Shown here: positions 24,516 to 36,242 of the stretch, piece after piece
Numbering within the stretch: position 1 is the stretch's first letter
Layout: every line of letters starts with the position of its first letter
Source of the DNA: Hirsutella rhossiliensis
Taxonomy: Eukaryota; Ascomycota; Sordariomycetes; Hypocreales; Ophiocordycipitaceae
Assembly: GCF_020360975.1 (NCBI RefSeq)
Contig: NW_025408671.1
Location: 1,302,001 to 1,366,000 of the forward strand
Reading direction: 5' to 3'
Length of the DNA stretch: 64,000 bases
Position numbers and translations under genes: made by a program
Notes under the pieces: generated by a model
What the model was told of the DNA's origin: nothing
The model's database searches: none
The model's input: only the letters and a program-made list of their open reading frames with translations

Positions 24516-24870
24516 TATATATTTATATTATAACGTACTTTTAGCTTTATAATATATACCTCTTAATTCGCTTAAATAATATATTTCTAAGCTTAAAGCT
24601 TAAAGTTATAATATTCGGCCTACTAATTAATCCGGCCCCTCTAGCTCTTATAGCTATATAAATAGCAGCGGCGGTAGCTGCCTTAACTTAACGATCCCTC
24701 CCTTTAGTACTTAATAAAGCTAGCGGCGCGCCCCTCTTACTACGTTCTCCTCTTAATCCCCTTCCCTTTATATTTCCTTAAGCTAGCGATCCTTATTATA
24801 ATACTATAAGAGACCGCGGGCTATAGCTAAGTTTATCGATATTATTATAACGTTAGCTACTTAGCTTATA
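24516..24870. other. RIP-mutated spacer between Gypsy F and a TIR element
   Basis: AT-rich sequence without recognised coding or repeat structure. It includes short GC-rich words that escaped mutation. It is the right-hand target sequence of Gypsy F. Confidence 0.5.
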
Positions 24871-25612
24871 GTATACCCCCCTTTTAATACCCTTTTCCTA
24901 CTAAAAGTCGGGTTTTTAATAAATCTATAACTAATTTATTAGAATAAGTAGAAAGACTAAAACTTTTAACTAAAGATCTAAGCTATAATAGATTTATAAA
25001 GTACTATAAGTTTTTCTTTTTTTCTAATAATAAATAAGTTATATTACTTTTTAGTTTTCTTATAGTAAAAATAAAATACTAAATAAATAGTTTAAAAAAA
25101 TTTATATAGTACTATTTATCTTTATATAGCTTTTAGTACTTAAAAGTACTTTTTATTTACTATTTTATCTATTAAATAAAAAGATAATAGGATATTCTTA
25201 AAATACCTCTTTTTTAATAAAGAGAAAGGTTTACTACTTAATAACTTAAAGGAAAAAGCTAGTTATAAGTATTTAACTACTTTATTAGTAGTATATACTA
25301 TATAAAAGTCTATTTACTACTTAGCTTACTTTATTAGAATTTCTTATAATATTAAATTAAAACTTTTTAAAGTATTAAAGCTTACTAAGTAAAGTAATAG
25401 AAAGTACTAATAAAATACTTAAGTTAGCTTTAAGCTTTTATATAAGTATAATTAGATATAATATATATAAAAAGTAAATTTTAATACTAACTTAAGCTAT
25501 TTTATAAATAGTATTCTAGGAGCTACTAAGTATAACTATTTTTCTTATATTTATTATATAGTGTTTTAAAGCTTACGTTTTAATAAGAAAGGGTGCTAAA
25601 AGAGGGGTATAC
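24871..25612. mobile_element. Short TIR DNA transposon or MITE (742 bp) with TA target duplication
   Basis: Imperfect terminal inverted repeats of roughly 38 bp bound this element. The left end reads GTATACCCCCCTTTTAATAC and the right end, reverse complemented, GTATACCCCTCTTTTAGCAC. Both then continue into a CTTTTCxTAxTAAAA-like or CTTTCTTATTAAAA-like stretch. TA directly flanks each end (24869-24870 and 25613-25614). TA targets and such ends fit the Tc1/mariner superfamily, for example Fot/pogo-like elements. At 742 bp it is too short for a transposase of that group, so it is a deletion derivative or MITE. Confidence 0.72.
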
Positions 25613-25614
25613 TA

Positions 25615-26985
25615 TAAGTATAAGAATATACCCTTATATTCCTATTTTACTATTATAAAGAAATAATAGGTATAAGGAGGCTCTATAAAATAAGCTAGTA
25701 AAAAGAGGATCTATAATATAGTCTAAGGGAATAACCCTTAAAGATAAAGACCTCTACTAAATATCTATACCTTCCTTTAGGAAAGGCGGGTTAAGATAAG
25801 CCTATCCTAATAAATTAAAATATATATAATATGTATAAGTTAATTACGAGTAGAACGGATACCCTATTACCTATTTTAGCCTAGCGGTTCTAAAGATATC
25901 CGCGATATAAGAATAGGTAGGGCATAGAACATTCTAGTTAAATCTACTACTTATACTAAAACCTATAGTCTTACGTTAAACTATTACGTTATAATTAGAC
26001 TATCTACTAAGTTAGGAATATATACTATAGATAGAGCTTTTTAAGCACTATAGAATATACTAGAAAGCTAACTAGTTAGTTTACTAGTAGGCGAGCAATA
26101 GTCTATAAAAGAGGAAGGATTTCCCTAGGAGTAGTAGATAAAATAAGTAAGTTTATAAGTATCTTTTATAACGCTATTCTTTTAATATATTATTTAGCCC
26201 CTTATATACTCGTTATAAATTCTAGACGAAATCCTACCCTATACTCCTTCGACCGGTATTTCCTCTTACGTTATCGAATACCTAATCCTACGCTTATTGC
26301 TTATACCCTTTTATAATAAGCTAGGTAGCTAACGCTATAAGAGGTGCCTTTAAACGCTTATATTAAGCTACTATAAGCTAGCTTAACTTAAATTAAGTAG
26401 CTATATTAAATAAGCTAGCTATAATACGCTTATTATAAGGAAGCTTAGTATAGGTAGCTTATTATTATAAGGCTATCTATATATATTTATAATAATATTA
26501 AGATCGCAGATTTAAAGTAATAGCTCTTTAAGGTCCTTAAGGTAGTTATTAATATTAAAATATACTAAAAAGAGGGGGTCCTTTACTAATAGCTTTTTAA
26601 GCTATTAGCGTATAAGAATATTATTATAAGAGCGCTACTAAGAGGTATAGGCTAATAAAGTACTTAGGTATATAGTACTAATATATTAGTAGGGTATTAG
26701 TAGGGAATTATACCTGCCCTGCTTATATATTATAAACTACTCGCTACTTTAATAAAAGAAGAGAAATTCCTCTTCTTATAAGCTTTAGTTTTATAATAAG
26801 GAGAATATAATATATATAGTATAGTACCTCTAGCTATCTTTACTACCTAACTAATTATATTATAATACGTATTCCCTTATAATTTCTAAAGCTTACCTTT
26901 TTAGTTACTTAATAGAAATAGCTACTTAAAGAAGACTATATAACGCTCTTATAGCGGGATATAGTAGTTAACTAATTAAGGCCTC
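25615..26985. other. RIP-mutated leader-like sequence upstream of a gag remnant
   Basis: No domain is recognised. A TATAAAAGAGG box at about 26,105, amid mixed GC words, suggests LTR or leader sequence of the element whose gag follows. I found no second copy in the window to prove an LTR. Confidence 0.35.
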
Positions 26986-28095
26986 TTTATTATATATATT
27001 AAGTATCTACTTAAGATATAAAGAATAAAAAGATATATCCTTAGAATAAACCGTTACTATAGATAGTATTATAACTATATCGAAGATATTACTATTTATA
27101 GGTATAAGATAACCGTCTTATAAGGAAAAGCTTATAGCTTTATAAGCGCGTATTAAGGAGCTAGAGGAGACGAAACGCTTATAAGATCGCGTTATATAAT
27201 TAAAGGAGGAAATTACTAAACGTACTAGTACTATCGCTATCTATTTAAGGAAGCGTCGATAGTCCTACTCCCTTAAATTAACTAGTAGTCGCGGTAGTAA
27301 GGTTAAAATTAAAAATATCGCTTAATTATCTTAACCTACTAATATATAGAAACGTCTAAACTAGACTTACGATTTAAAGGATCCTTTTAAGGCAGCGCTT
27401 AAGCGTTTTTATTATAAGGAAATAAAGATCCTCTATATAGTAAATTATATATATAGCGACTATAAAGCGAGAAAGCGCTAATACCTTAAAGAATAGATAC
27501 CGATTAACTAGACTAAATATAATATAGATTAAGTATACTTTAAAGAATAGATACTTATTTTAATTAAGGATACTATAAATAAGAAGATACTATTAGCGAC
27601 GTAATTAAAGGAGGCTCGCTAATAAAAAGGCTAGTCCCTTTTAAAGTTTAGCTTATACCTTAACTTCTTAGAGAGGTATTTTAAACGCCTATTAGAAAAG
27701 GTATATACTCTTATATTTTTCGCTAAGCTAGAGCTATAACTTTAAGACTAAACTAACCTTTATTTAATACCTACTTATACCTATTAATAGGAAGAGGTTA
27801 TATAAGTCGCTTAACGATATTAAGATACTATTACTATTAAGAGGTAATATACTGATACTATTTTTACCCTTAAAGGAACTAGGAATAGAAATAGTACTAT
27901 ACCTTAAGGTAGTATATATAAGGGAAGGAATTAAAGAGGCCGATAAGCTAAGCTAAATCTATCGGAAGACGTAGTTATTAGATATATATTATTTATAGCG
28001 TACCTATCGGAGCGCGTTTTACTTTTGCCTACGTAGCGTAATAGTCTTTATAATAGTTATAAGCCTAAAAGGAATAGAATTCCTATACCTTCCGG
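26986..28095 (+). pseudogene. Retrotransposon gag remnant (coiled coil plus capsid-like region)
   Basis: On the plus strand, from about 27.1 kb, a frame interrupted mainly at former Gln/Trp codons reads as a coiled coil (KLIAL, RIKELEETKRL, VIQLKEEITKR). A capsid-like part follows around 27,650-27,760 (LYLNFLERYFKRLLEKV, LIFFAKLELQL). This is the pattern of fungal retrotransposon Gag. No pol of its own follows: Copia D begins directly after. It may be a truncated older element. Confidence 0.5.
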
Positions 28096-28200
28096 CTACT
28101 ATAAAAGGCACCTTTCTTATATCCCTTATAGCTTCCTTTTACCCTTCTTATTAAAAAAGCCGATTTTTACCTAACTTTTCTACCCTTCCTTATAATAATA

Positions 28201-31200
28201 ATGAAAGCCGACTCCTTTACTATTCCTATGGTTTATAGGACGATTCTTATAGAGCCCTAGGATTAAGATAAGTAGGTAAAGGAGCTATAAGCTTATATAG
28301 ATAGAACTATCTATAATTTAATCTTCTTTAATAAGTAGGACCCTCTCGAGCCCCCTCTTTATCTTAGGGCAACGGAATTTATAAAGGGAGCTTCCCTCTT
28401 CTCTAAGCTAACCTATATATAATAAAGAGCTTTTTCTACTACCTTAGGCGACTACGAGAGTTACCGAAAGGAGTACCTCTACGAGACGAAGCTATTAACT
28501 ACTATATATATAGCGATAACGGAATCCGTTAGTGCTATAAAGCTAATCTCTCTTTAAGAAGAAGAAACTCTTAGGTAGTAGCTTTTAAAGCTCGAGACCT
28601 TAATAGCTCCCTTAAGGGGCTATATAACTAACCGTATTAAGAAGACCTATATAGTATACCTAGGAGCCTTTTTAACTAGGAACCTACTAGCTTCTTTATA
28701 GCTAACTAAGTAGGAAGAAATCCTTAAGGAAGCTAACTAATACTTCCTTATAAAAGCTCTTTCTAGCTAGTAGCTATAGGATATATCTCTACTAATAAAG
28801 CCTATTAGTAACAGTTACTTAACTATCTTTCGAGAAGCTAGCTAGGAACTAAATAAAGAGGCTGCTAGAGTATAATAGTAAGTAGTCTTATTCCTTTATA
28901 GCTAGCACTCGACCTAGACGGCTCGACCTACTACCCCTATAGCTGCTATAGCCCTAGTTACTACGGCCCCCGCTGCTACTACTATAGCTATTACTCCTTT
29001 AGCTCTACCTCCCTCGAGAGTATTAACCCCGTCTTTAACGGCTGCCCCGGTCCCGGCCCTAGCTTCGTATCTTACTCCGGGCCCGGCCCCGGCCCCGTTA
29101 GTCCGTCCGGCCCGACTAGTCCCTTAATAGACCGTTTAGTCCGTTAGTCGAAAAATTAAGGAACTAGTCGAAATCGAACCTCTTCGTTAAAATTAGCAAT
29201 AAGGGGTAAAAGAGGAGGGTTTTAAGCAGACCTTTTAGATCGGGATAAGGATTCCTCGAAGAAATAGGAGACTAAACGACGAAACGGCTGCCTAGTATAT
29301 AAATCCCTAGGTTATCGGTTATTATAATACTAGTAGGTCTTCGAGGAAAACCGACCTAAAGGATTTAACCCTTTAAAGAGGCTATAAGAAACGATATAAT
29401 AGTCTCTTAAGGAGGACCCCTCGTTATAGAAGAAGATAGACGAGATTTAGGTTGCTAAGAAATAGTAACTAACGCCGCTGCCCTTATTCGAGCTATAAAT
29501 TTAAGGAAAAATCGTTAGTATAGTAAATCTAGCCTTTATCTTCCCTATAGATTAATAAGGCTAAAACTAACTATTAAAGCCCTTTAATTACCCCTTACGA
29601 AAATTAGCTATCCTTAACTCCGGTGCTTCCCTTAATATTTATAATATACTCTTATAATTCCGGTCCTTTAAGAAGGTATAGAGGGAATACCTTATTACTA
29701 GGGAATAAACTATATAGATAAAAGGATATAGAAAGGTAAATTTTATAATAAAATTACTTAATAGGTCTATATAAATTCTTCGACGAAAAAGGGTAGCTTT
29801 TTACCCTCGATTTTTAACGAGACTAATTTCCTTCCGCTTTCTTTAAGAGGAAGGAATCTTCTAGGATATAACGTCTAAGCCTACGAGGCTAGTCTAAAAG
29901 AATTAGACTATTAAGCTTATCGAGGAAAATTTCGGTTAATTTATTCTCGAATTCCGACCTATCCTTAGGAAGGAACTACTTAAGAAGTTAGCTTTCCCTA
30001 TAAGGAGGAATAGGTCTACTATAAAGGACCTTCTTCTAGCAGCCTAAAGAGACAGTCTTCTTTAGTATATATAACTTAGTTACCCGGGCCCCCTAGCTTT
30101 ATATAAGCTAGGCTAATAATAAGGGGTATAAATAAGGGGCCTAAAGACCGTCGAATATAAATACTACCGCTAAGGAAAGACTAAGAGACGAATTTCTAGA
30201 TGAACGCCTTTACGGCTAGACTAGCCGTATAAGGAAATTTAAGTCGACTAAACTAACGTCTCTAAGAACTAAGAAAGCTTTATTAAGGTAATGTTTTTAT
30301 AGACGCTTTTTTAGGGATGATTTTCCCTTATTTCTTACGGACCTACCTAAGTAAGTATAACTAGTCTATATTCTAGGACTTCGTTAACTAAATAAAATCC
30401 TACTTTAGCTATAAGGTAAAGAAGATATAGTTTAACGGAGAGCTATTTATAAAGGATATCTTAAAATAGCTATAAAAAAGGGGTATTTTACTCCTCTTAT
30501 TAGTACTAAATACCTAGGCCTAGAACGGAGGGGCAGAAAGATTAAGGGGTGCTATAATAAAAAGGGCCTATATAATAAGACTTACTATAAAGCTTCTATA
30601 TAACCTTTAAAAGGAAGTCGTTAAGACCGCCTATTACCTTTAGAACTAGACCCCTAGGGACCCTAAGGACCCTAGGGAACTAAACTAAGGAATAAACTAG
30701 AAATCCCCCCTTAAGCTCTTTATAAAGAAGAGGGCCTCGCTAGCCTACCTTTATACCTATAGCTATAAGGTATACGCTATAACTACCGATATATAGTTAA
30801 AAAGAAAGAAGAAAAGAAAGCTTAATCCTAGAGCCTTTATTAGTTACCTCGTTAGTTAAAATTCTATAAATATCTTCTAGATCTAGATTCCTCTTTTATA
30901 AAAGGTTATTTCGACTAGGGATATAATTTTCGATAAATCTAGCTTCTTCGATAGAAAGAGGGATTAATAGCCCCTCTTACTCTTATAACGTTAGCTAATT
31001 TAAAAGATCTAAATTCCCCCTTCCTAATAGTTATAAGAAGAGGCCCTAGATAAGGAAACGGAAGAAGAAACTAACTTCGAAGTAGTCGAGGATAACGCTA
31101 ACTTTAAGGAAGAAAAAGAAAAGGAAGCTACTAAATTAGATAATCTAGATAAAGAAGGAGACTATAAGAAAGCGGTAGAGCTAAAATACGCCTACCTTCC

Positions 31201-31675
31201 TCTACCTCCTCTTATAGAATAAGAAGAAGATCTAGAAGTAGCTTTCTCTATTAATCTTCTTATCTCGACCCTTAAGGGGGTAGGAAAGGCACCTCTCTTA
31301 AAGGATTACCCGGCTACCTTTTTATCCCTACTTTAAGAAGTAAAGGAAGGTATAGGGCCCGATACGGTTACTAAAGAAGACTAACTTCTCCTTGATTTCG
31401 ATCGTTTTTCCGACTTCTACCTAACGCTAATAAAAGACAGTTCCTATAGAGCGTTTATAGTAGGCCGGCTTTTTAAGCTAATATTAGTAAGGAAGGTATA
31501 TAAAAGAGACCTCTTAGACCTACTAGTAAACTAAAAGTAACTAGAAAAACACCCCTTTAGAGACTAGTTTTTCTAGGCTTAGAAAGACTACCTAGCCTTA
31601 TATAAGGAGATAAGGTCTTTTAAAGAGGTCCTTAAGGAAAAGGTAAAAGGAAAATAGGTCCTTAGCTATAAGTAG
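28201..31675 (+). pseudogene. Copia D, upstream part: gag, protease, integrase and start of RT
   Basis: An ATG at 28,201 opens a gag-like frame to about 29.2 kb ending in an Ala/Pro/Thr-rich stretch. A protease remnant at about 29,600-29,640 reads LAILNSGASLNIYN (from DSGAS). Integrase-like remnants follow at about 30.1-30.7 kb. At 31,630-31,675 the frame reads KVKGKxVLSYKx, matching the lead-in to Ty1/copia reverse transcriptase, and stops dead at the left LTR of Gypsy C. The rest of RT resumes at 57,844. LTRs for this element were not found. Confidence 0.65.
31671..31675. repeat. Target-site duplication of Gypsy C (AGTAG), left copy
   Basis: AGTAG precedes the left LTR of Gypsy C and recurs at 57839-57843 after the right LTR, inside Copia D. 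Confidence 0.72.
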
Positions 31676-32053
31676 TTTAATAGGTAAGATCGCACCCCTA
31701 TAGATATTAGCCCGTTAGGGGGGGGATAAGACCCTTAGTACTCCCCTTCTAACTTACTTCTAAGTATACTTAAAAGCGTTATAAAGACCTTAATTATCTA
31801 ATTAAGTATCTTCCTTAATTATAGTTAATTTAAATTTTTATTTTTCCCCTTTAAAGTAGATACCGCTAGTTACGCGACTCTAGTAAAGATAAAGAGGCAT
31901 AGAGTAAAGAAATCTCTAAGACTTATATTTATAACCTAAGGCCCTTAAAGCTATATATAGGCTAAATAATTAGATAATTACGTAGTTAATTGCTCTGCTA
32001 ATTATTAGCTACGTACTACGCGTGCTTTAAGTATATACCCTCGTCCCTATTAA
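31676..32053 (+). repeat. 5' LTR of Gypsy C
   Basis: 378 bp matching 57461-57838 without length change, including a run of eight Gs (about 31,719-31,726) shared by both copies. Confidence 0.82.
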
Positions 32054-34063
32054 AACTAGTCTCTAGGGCGTAAACTCGTTGTTCCGTTTTATTTATATAG
32101 CGATAAGTAGCTTTACGAAGCCGAGAATACCTAGAGGACGACGGTATTATTTAGAAAAAATAAAATCTAGGGATTTAATAATTAAAGTAGTAACTACCTT
32201 AATAGCTAGAGTTAGGGACTTAATAAGGCGATAGACTTACTAGGAAATAAATAATTAGATAATACCTTCGCTAGTAGTAAAAGAAAAGTAATAAGCTAAT
32301 ACTTTAAAACCCTAAGCTTTTATTATTAGCCCTACGACCCTTAATACTAGCGACTCGGTTAAGAAACTACGATCCTTATATAATGCTTTAAAAGATATAA
32401 ATAATAATAATAGCGTAATCTAGACCGTTCTAAAACCCTACTAAGACCTCTTACTTATATACGTACTAATAATACTAATATAGGTACTAATAAGGGATAC
32501 CCTAATAACCTTAACCTTAGCTCTCCTCTATATAGTAGCTTATAGAGAACGCTTACCTCCTACTAATAGATAAGAAAGTAAGTAATAAGATAGTTATAAT
32601 AAGATATCCTTTAACTCCGAAAACTCTAACTCTAAATTTTATAACCTTATAATCTATAAGCATACTATATTTAGAAACGCTAGCCGTTAAGAGGGATTAT
32701 CTAATCCTACTACTAGCGATATAAAGAAAATTAAGGTAGATATTAATAAGATTACTAATAGACTTAGAGATATACTCGCTAAAAGCTAAAATAACTTTAT
32801 AAGAAGACTCCGCTAACTATAACTCCTACCTATTAGTAAATTTAACGGTAAAAATATAACTAAATTCCTTAAGAAGTTTAAACGGGAGATATATATTAAC
32901 TATATCTACGATAAGGATAAAATAGACTAGCTCGAAGTCTATATCTCCTCTATATAAGCCCCTACTATTAAAATTCTTATAGATAGACTTACTTAGGAAG
33001 AAGTAAAGAAGAGACTCTTTTAATACTATTATATATATAATATTAAATAACTAGAAACTACTAATAACCGCTTAGACTATTATAATACTAAAAAGCCTAA
33101 GACTATTATAGAAGTTATAGAATAGCTTAGTCTTTACTTATACCTATAGCGTAAGGCATAACTTAATAGCTAGGAAGAATCTATAGTCTAGTTATACTTT
33201 ATCTACTATATAATACTAAAGGAGCTTATTATTAACGTTATAGAGAGAAATAGGAAGATATCTAAAGTTATCTTAAAACTCTTATATAAAAGCCTTATCT
33301 ATATAATTAATAACTACTTAGTACCTCGCTAGGACGTTAAGCGATAAGATATAGTATCTAAAGTCTATAATTAGAAGCTTAAGAACCTAAAGAAAGACTA
33401 GCTCTTTAGGGAAATTAACGAAGTAAGAGAGGAAGCCGAATCTAATAAGGGCGAAGAAAATCTTCCTAAAGAGCTAAAGAAAATAAATAAGAAACCTAGA
33501 TAGCCCGTAAAGGAGATCTTAGACCTAATAAAAGCCTTTAAAGATATAAAGATTAACTTTACTCGCTAGTAAGAGTAGATATTTAACTAGCTTAATAGGA
33601 AATAGAGACGCGTTAATAGTAAAGGCTACTCTTTAAGTTATAGATAAGGAGGTAGCGTAAATACTATCGGATTTTACTACCTATTTAATTAATATACGTA
33701 GTTTTAGGTTAATACTTTTAACCGGCCGAAGAGATACTTCTATTATAGTAAAGAAGGATACTGCCCGGATAAGTATAAGGTATACTCTTAGGACTACGAG
33801 ATCGGATTTATAATATATAAAGTAGTAAATAAGACTCTTTACCTTAGAAGAAAAGATAATAGAAGCGTAATTCCCCCGGTATATACTAATAGGTTTTCTT
33901 AAATAGGTATATATATTTAAAGGCTTATTATATACTAAGTAGATATATAGCTAGACTCCTTTATATTACTACTTATAAAATAAGTTAAAGCTATAGTTAT
34001 ACTATCTTACCTAAATTAGGCTACTAGTAAAAGAAAATCCGGTTTCCTAGACTAGTTCTAGAG
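32054..34063 (+). pseudogene. Gypsy C leader and gag, upstream part
   Basis: After the LTR comes a leader of about 500 bp and then a degraded gag (about 32.6-33.95 kb). Legible pieces include IIEVIEQLSLYLYLQRKA, LVPRQDVKRQD and YYSKEGYCPDKYK; the last resembles a zinc-binding end. Gag is cut at 34,063 by Gypsy B and its continuation is at 47,664. Confidence 0.55.
34059..34063. repeat. Target-site duplication of Gypsy B (TAGAG), left copy
   Basis: TAGAG precedes the left LTR of Gypsy B and is repeated exactly at 47659-47663. Confidence 0.88.
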
Positions 34064-34513
34064 TATAACGACCGGTATTATTCCTAAGGGATAAACCTAT
34101 CGAGGGGTTTATATTAGTAGATATAATAGGGCGTAGTCTAAGTAATAATAACTATATTACGTTAGTAATAAGTCGGAGGTCGTAGACTATAGACTATAAC
34201 TAGGTAATTAGAATTAGAGATAGAATTATAATAAAGATCTATATTAAAAGCTAGAGAGCTATCTATTTAAAGGAGTAAAAGTAAGTAGCTATATATACCT
34301 ATAGAGACTATCCTTAGATTATAGGCCTAGCTATAATCCCTAATATTAGATTATATAGAGTATAGTAATCTTATTAATCCTAGATTACTTAGATCTCTAC
34401 GATCCCCTTAATCCTATATCTATTAAATAGTCGTGCTAACTATTTATCCGTTAGATTATATTACGTGCTTAACACGGTCGACCGTTAGCGGCCTAGTAGC
34501 TATAGTCGTAATA
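34064..34513 (-). repeat. 3' LTR of Gypsy B
   Basis: 450 bp, the reverse complement of the Gypsy A LTR. It begins TATAACGACC and ends GTCGTAATA on the plus strand. Confidence 0.92.
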
Positions 34514-35669
34514 CGATATCTCCCCTCCTTTTAGTCTTATCCGTAAGACCTACTATAGCTACCTTAGCCGCTATATATAAATATACCCTTATCGCGTTAT
34601 ACGTAAGTATATCGTTCCTTATTTCTTTATCCTTTTAGGATATACTATTAATAGTATATCTAGTTATATACTAAAAAATCGTTCTTAAAAAGCCTTTAAG
34701 CGCGCTACTCTTACTAAATATATCGACTTAAGTAGAGATCCTACTAATATACTATATACTCGATACTTTAAGGCAAAGAAAACGAATTATTAGATAGCCG
34801 AAAATTCTTCGCGCTATAATAATTATATTACTAGTAGTCGTCCCTATTATAATAGTATTTTAGTAGCGTCTTCTTATAAGTATCTTTTAAATATTTCTAT
34901 ACGTAGTAGCTAATATATTTCTTTTAGTAACTAAATTATTAGCGGAGTAGTATAGGCTATATTCTAAAGAGGAGGAAGCTAGGGAAGCCTTATTAGAGCT
35001 TTAGGTATAGCTTACGAACCTTTAGTCGTAAATATCTATTACTATTAATTATTTGGCTTATATCTAGAATATTTAAAATTATATAAAGGAAAAAAGTTCT
35101 AAGTTATTTCGTCGTAGTATTTAAGAAGTAAATACTAAGGATAGCATTTTACCTACGCTCGATATATATAAGTATTAAGTAGTAAATAACTTATAATCGT
35201 TAAGCGTTCTTAATAAGACGAATTAGTCCTTATTTAGTATTAGCGAGGAGTTTATAGATCTTAGTCCTTTAATCCCTCTTAAACCTTCTAGTAAAATTAT
35301 CGAAGTAGAGAGCTATAGTAGGTTAAGTGCTTAAGTAGTTCCTAGGTATTTTCCTATAGTCTATATCCCCTCTACTTAATAAAGTATTCTTATTACTAAC
35401 CTTATTTTCTTATATCTAGTATTTATTCTACTTTATATTCTTAATTGTCGTCGACTTTAATTTTTTCCTATAGTTTAGCGTTTTATAGCGCTAGTTCTAA
35501 TAATAAGATATAAAATATTAGGTATATCCGTATTATTATTAGTAGCGAAAGTTTATAGTTAACTTTTAAAATAGTTTTCTTAACCTTAAACGGTCTAAGT
35601 TTCTTAAAATCTAATTTATTACTTAGTTGTTTTATTTTAATGTTTTATTATACGAGGTAGACTATATCT
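34514..35669 (-). pseudogene. Gypsy B 3' internal part with chromodomain remnant
   Basis: On the minus strand this holds the end of integrase, a chromodomain remnant at about 35,450-35,320 at the same distance from the LTR as in Gypsy A, and a roughly 800-bp tail. It is separated from the rest of pol by Copia I. Confidence 0.75.
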
Positions 35670-35674
35670 CCCTC
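35670..35674. repeat. Target-site duplication of Copia I (CCCTC), left copy
   Basis: CCCTC stands before the left LTR and is repeated at 41417-41421. Gypsy A carries the uninterrupted target (CTCCCTCTTAAAAGA on the complementary strand near 21.79 kb), which confirms the insertion point. Confidence 0.9.
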
Positions 35675-36242
35675 TATAAGGAACGGTGTTCCTACTATAA
35701 ATAAAGCAGTTATAATATACTCTCCCGATTATATAAGCTAATAAGTAGTATATTAATTATAGATAAAATCTTATCCTATAAAGCAAGAATCGCTCGTTAT
35801 TTTATATGTTATTATGCATTAAACGGGTTGCCGGTTATCGTATAATCGGGAATCGAAGGAATAGAGCTAGCTTAAAATACTAGCTAAGACCTCTTAAGAA
35901 CACTAGCACGACTAACCTCCTTTAAATACGAATATTAGCGGAACTAAGATACTTCTAGATTTACTCGAGGTATCACGGAATTCCCTAGTCTTAGGGCTAT
36001 ACGGCAGCCTAAATCTAGTCCCGAAAGGTTTTTCCGTTTAGCTATAATTATCTATATAAGACAGTATGTCCGCTAGTAGATAGATAGAAAATAATTAACT
36101 TTAACACCTCTTCTATATACTAATATACTACTAATAAATTCCGTTGAATATCCTACCTTATACTCCTTCTTCCCCTCTATTACGTAGTGTTATATAATTC
36201 CTTGATTTCCTAAAATTCCGCTTTTGCTTATATACCTTAAGA
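35675..36242 (+). repeat. 5' LTR of Copia I
   Basis: 568 bp, from TATAAGGAACGG to CTTAAGA. It matches 40849-41416 without length change; differences are transitions, mostly CA in the right copy to TA here. Confidence 0.92.
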
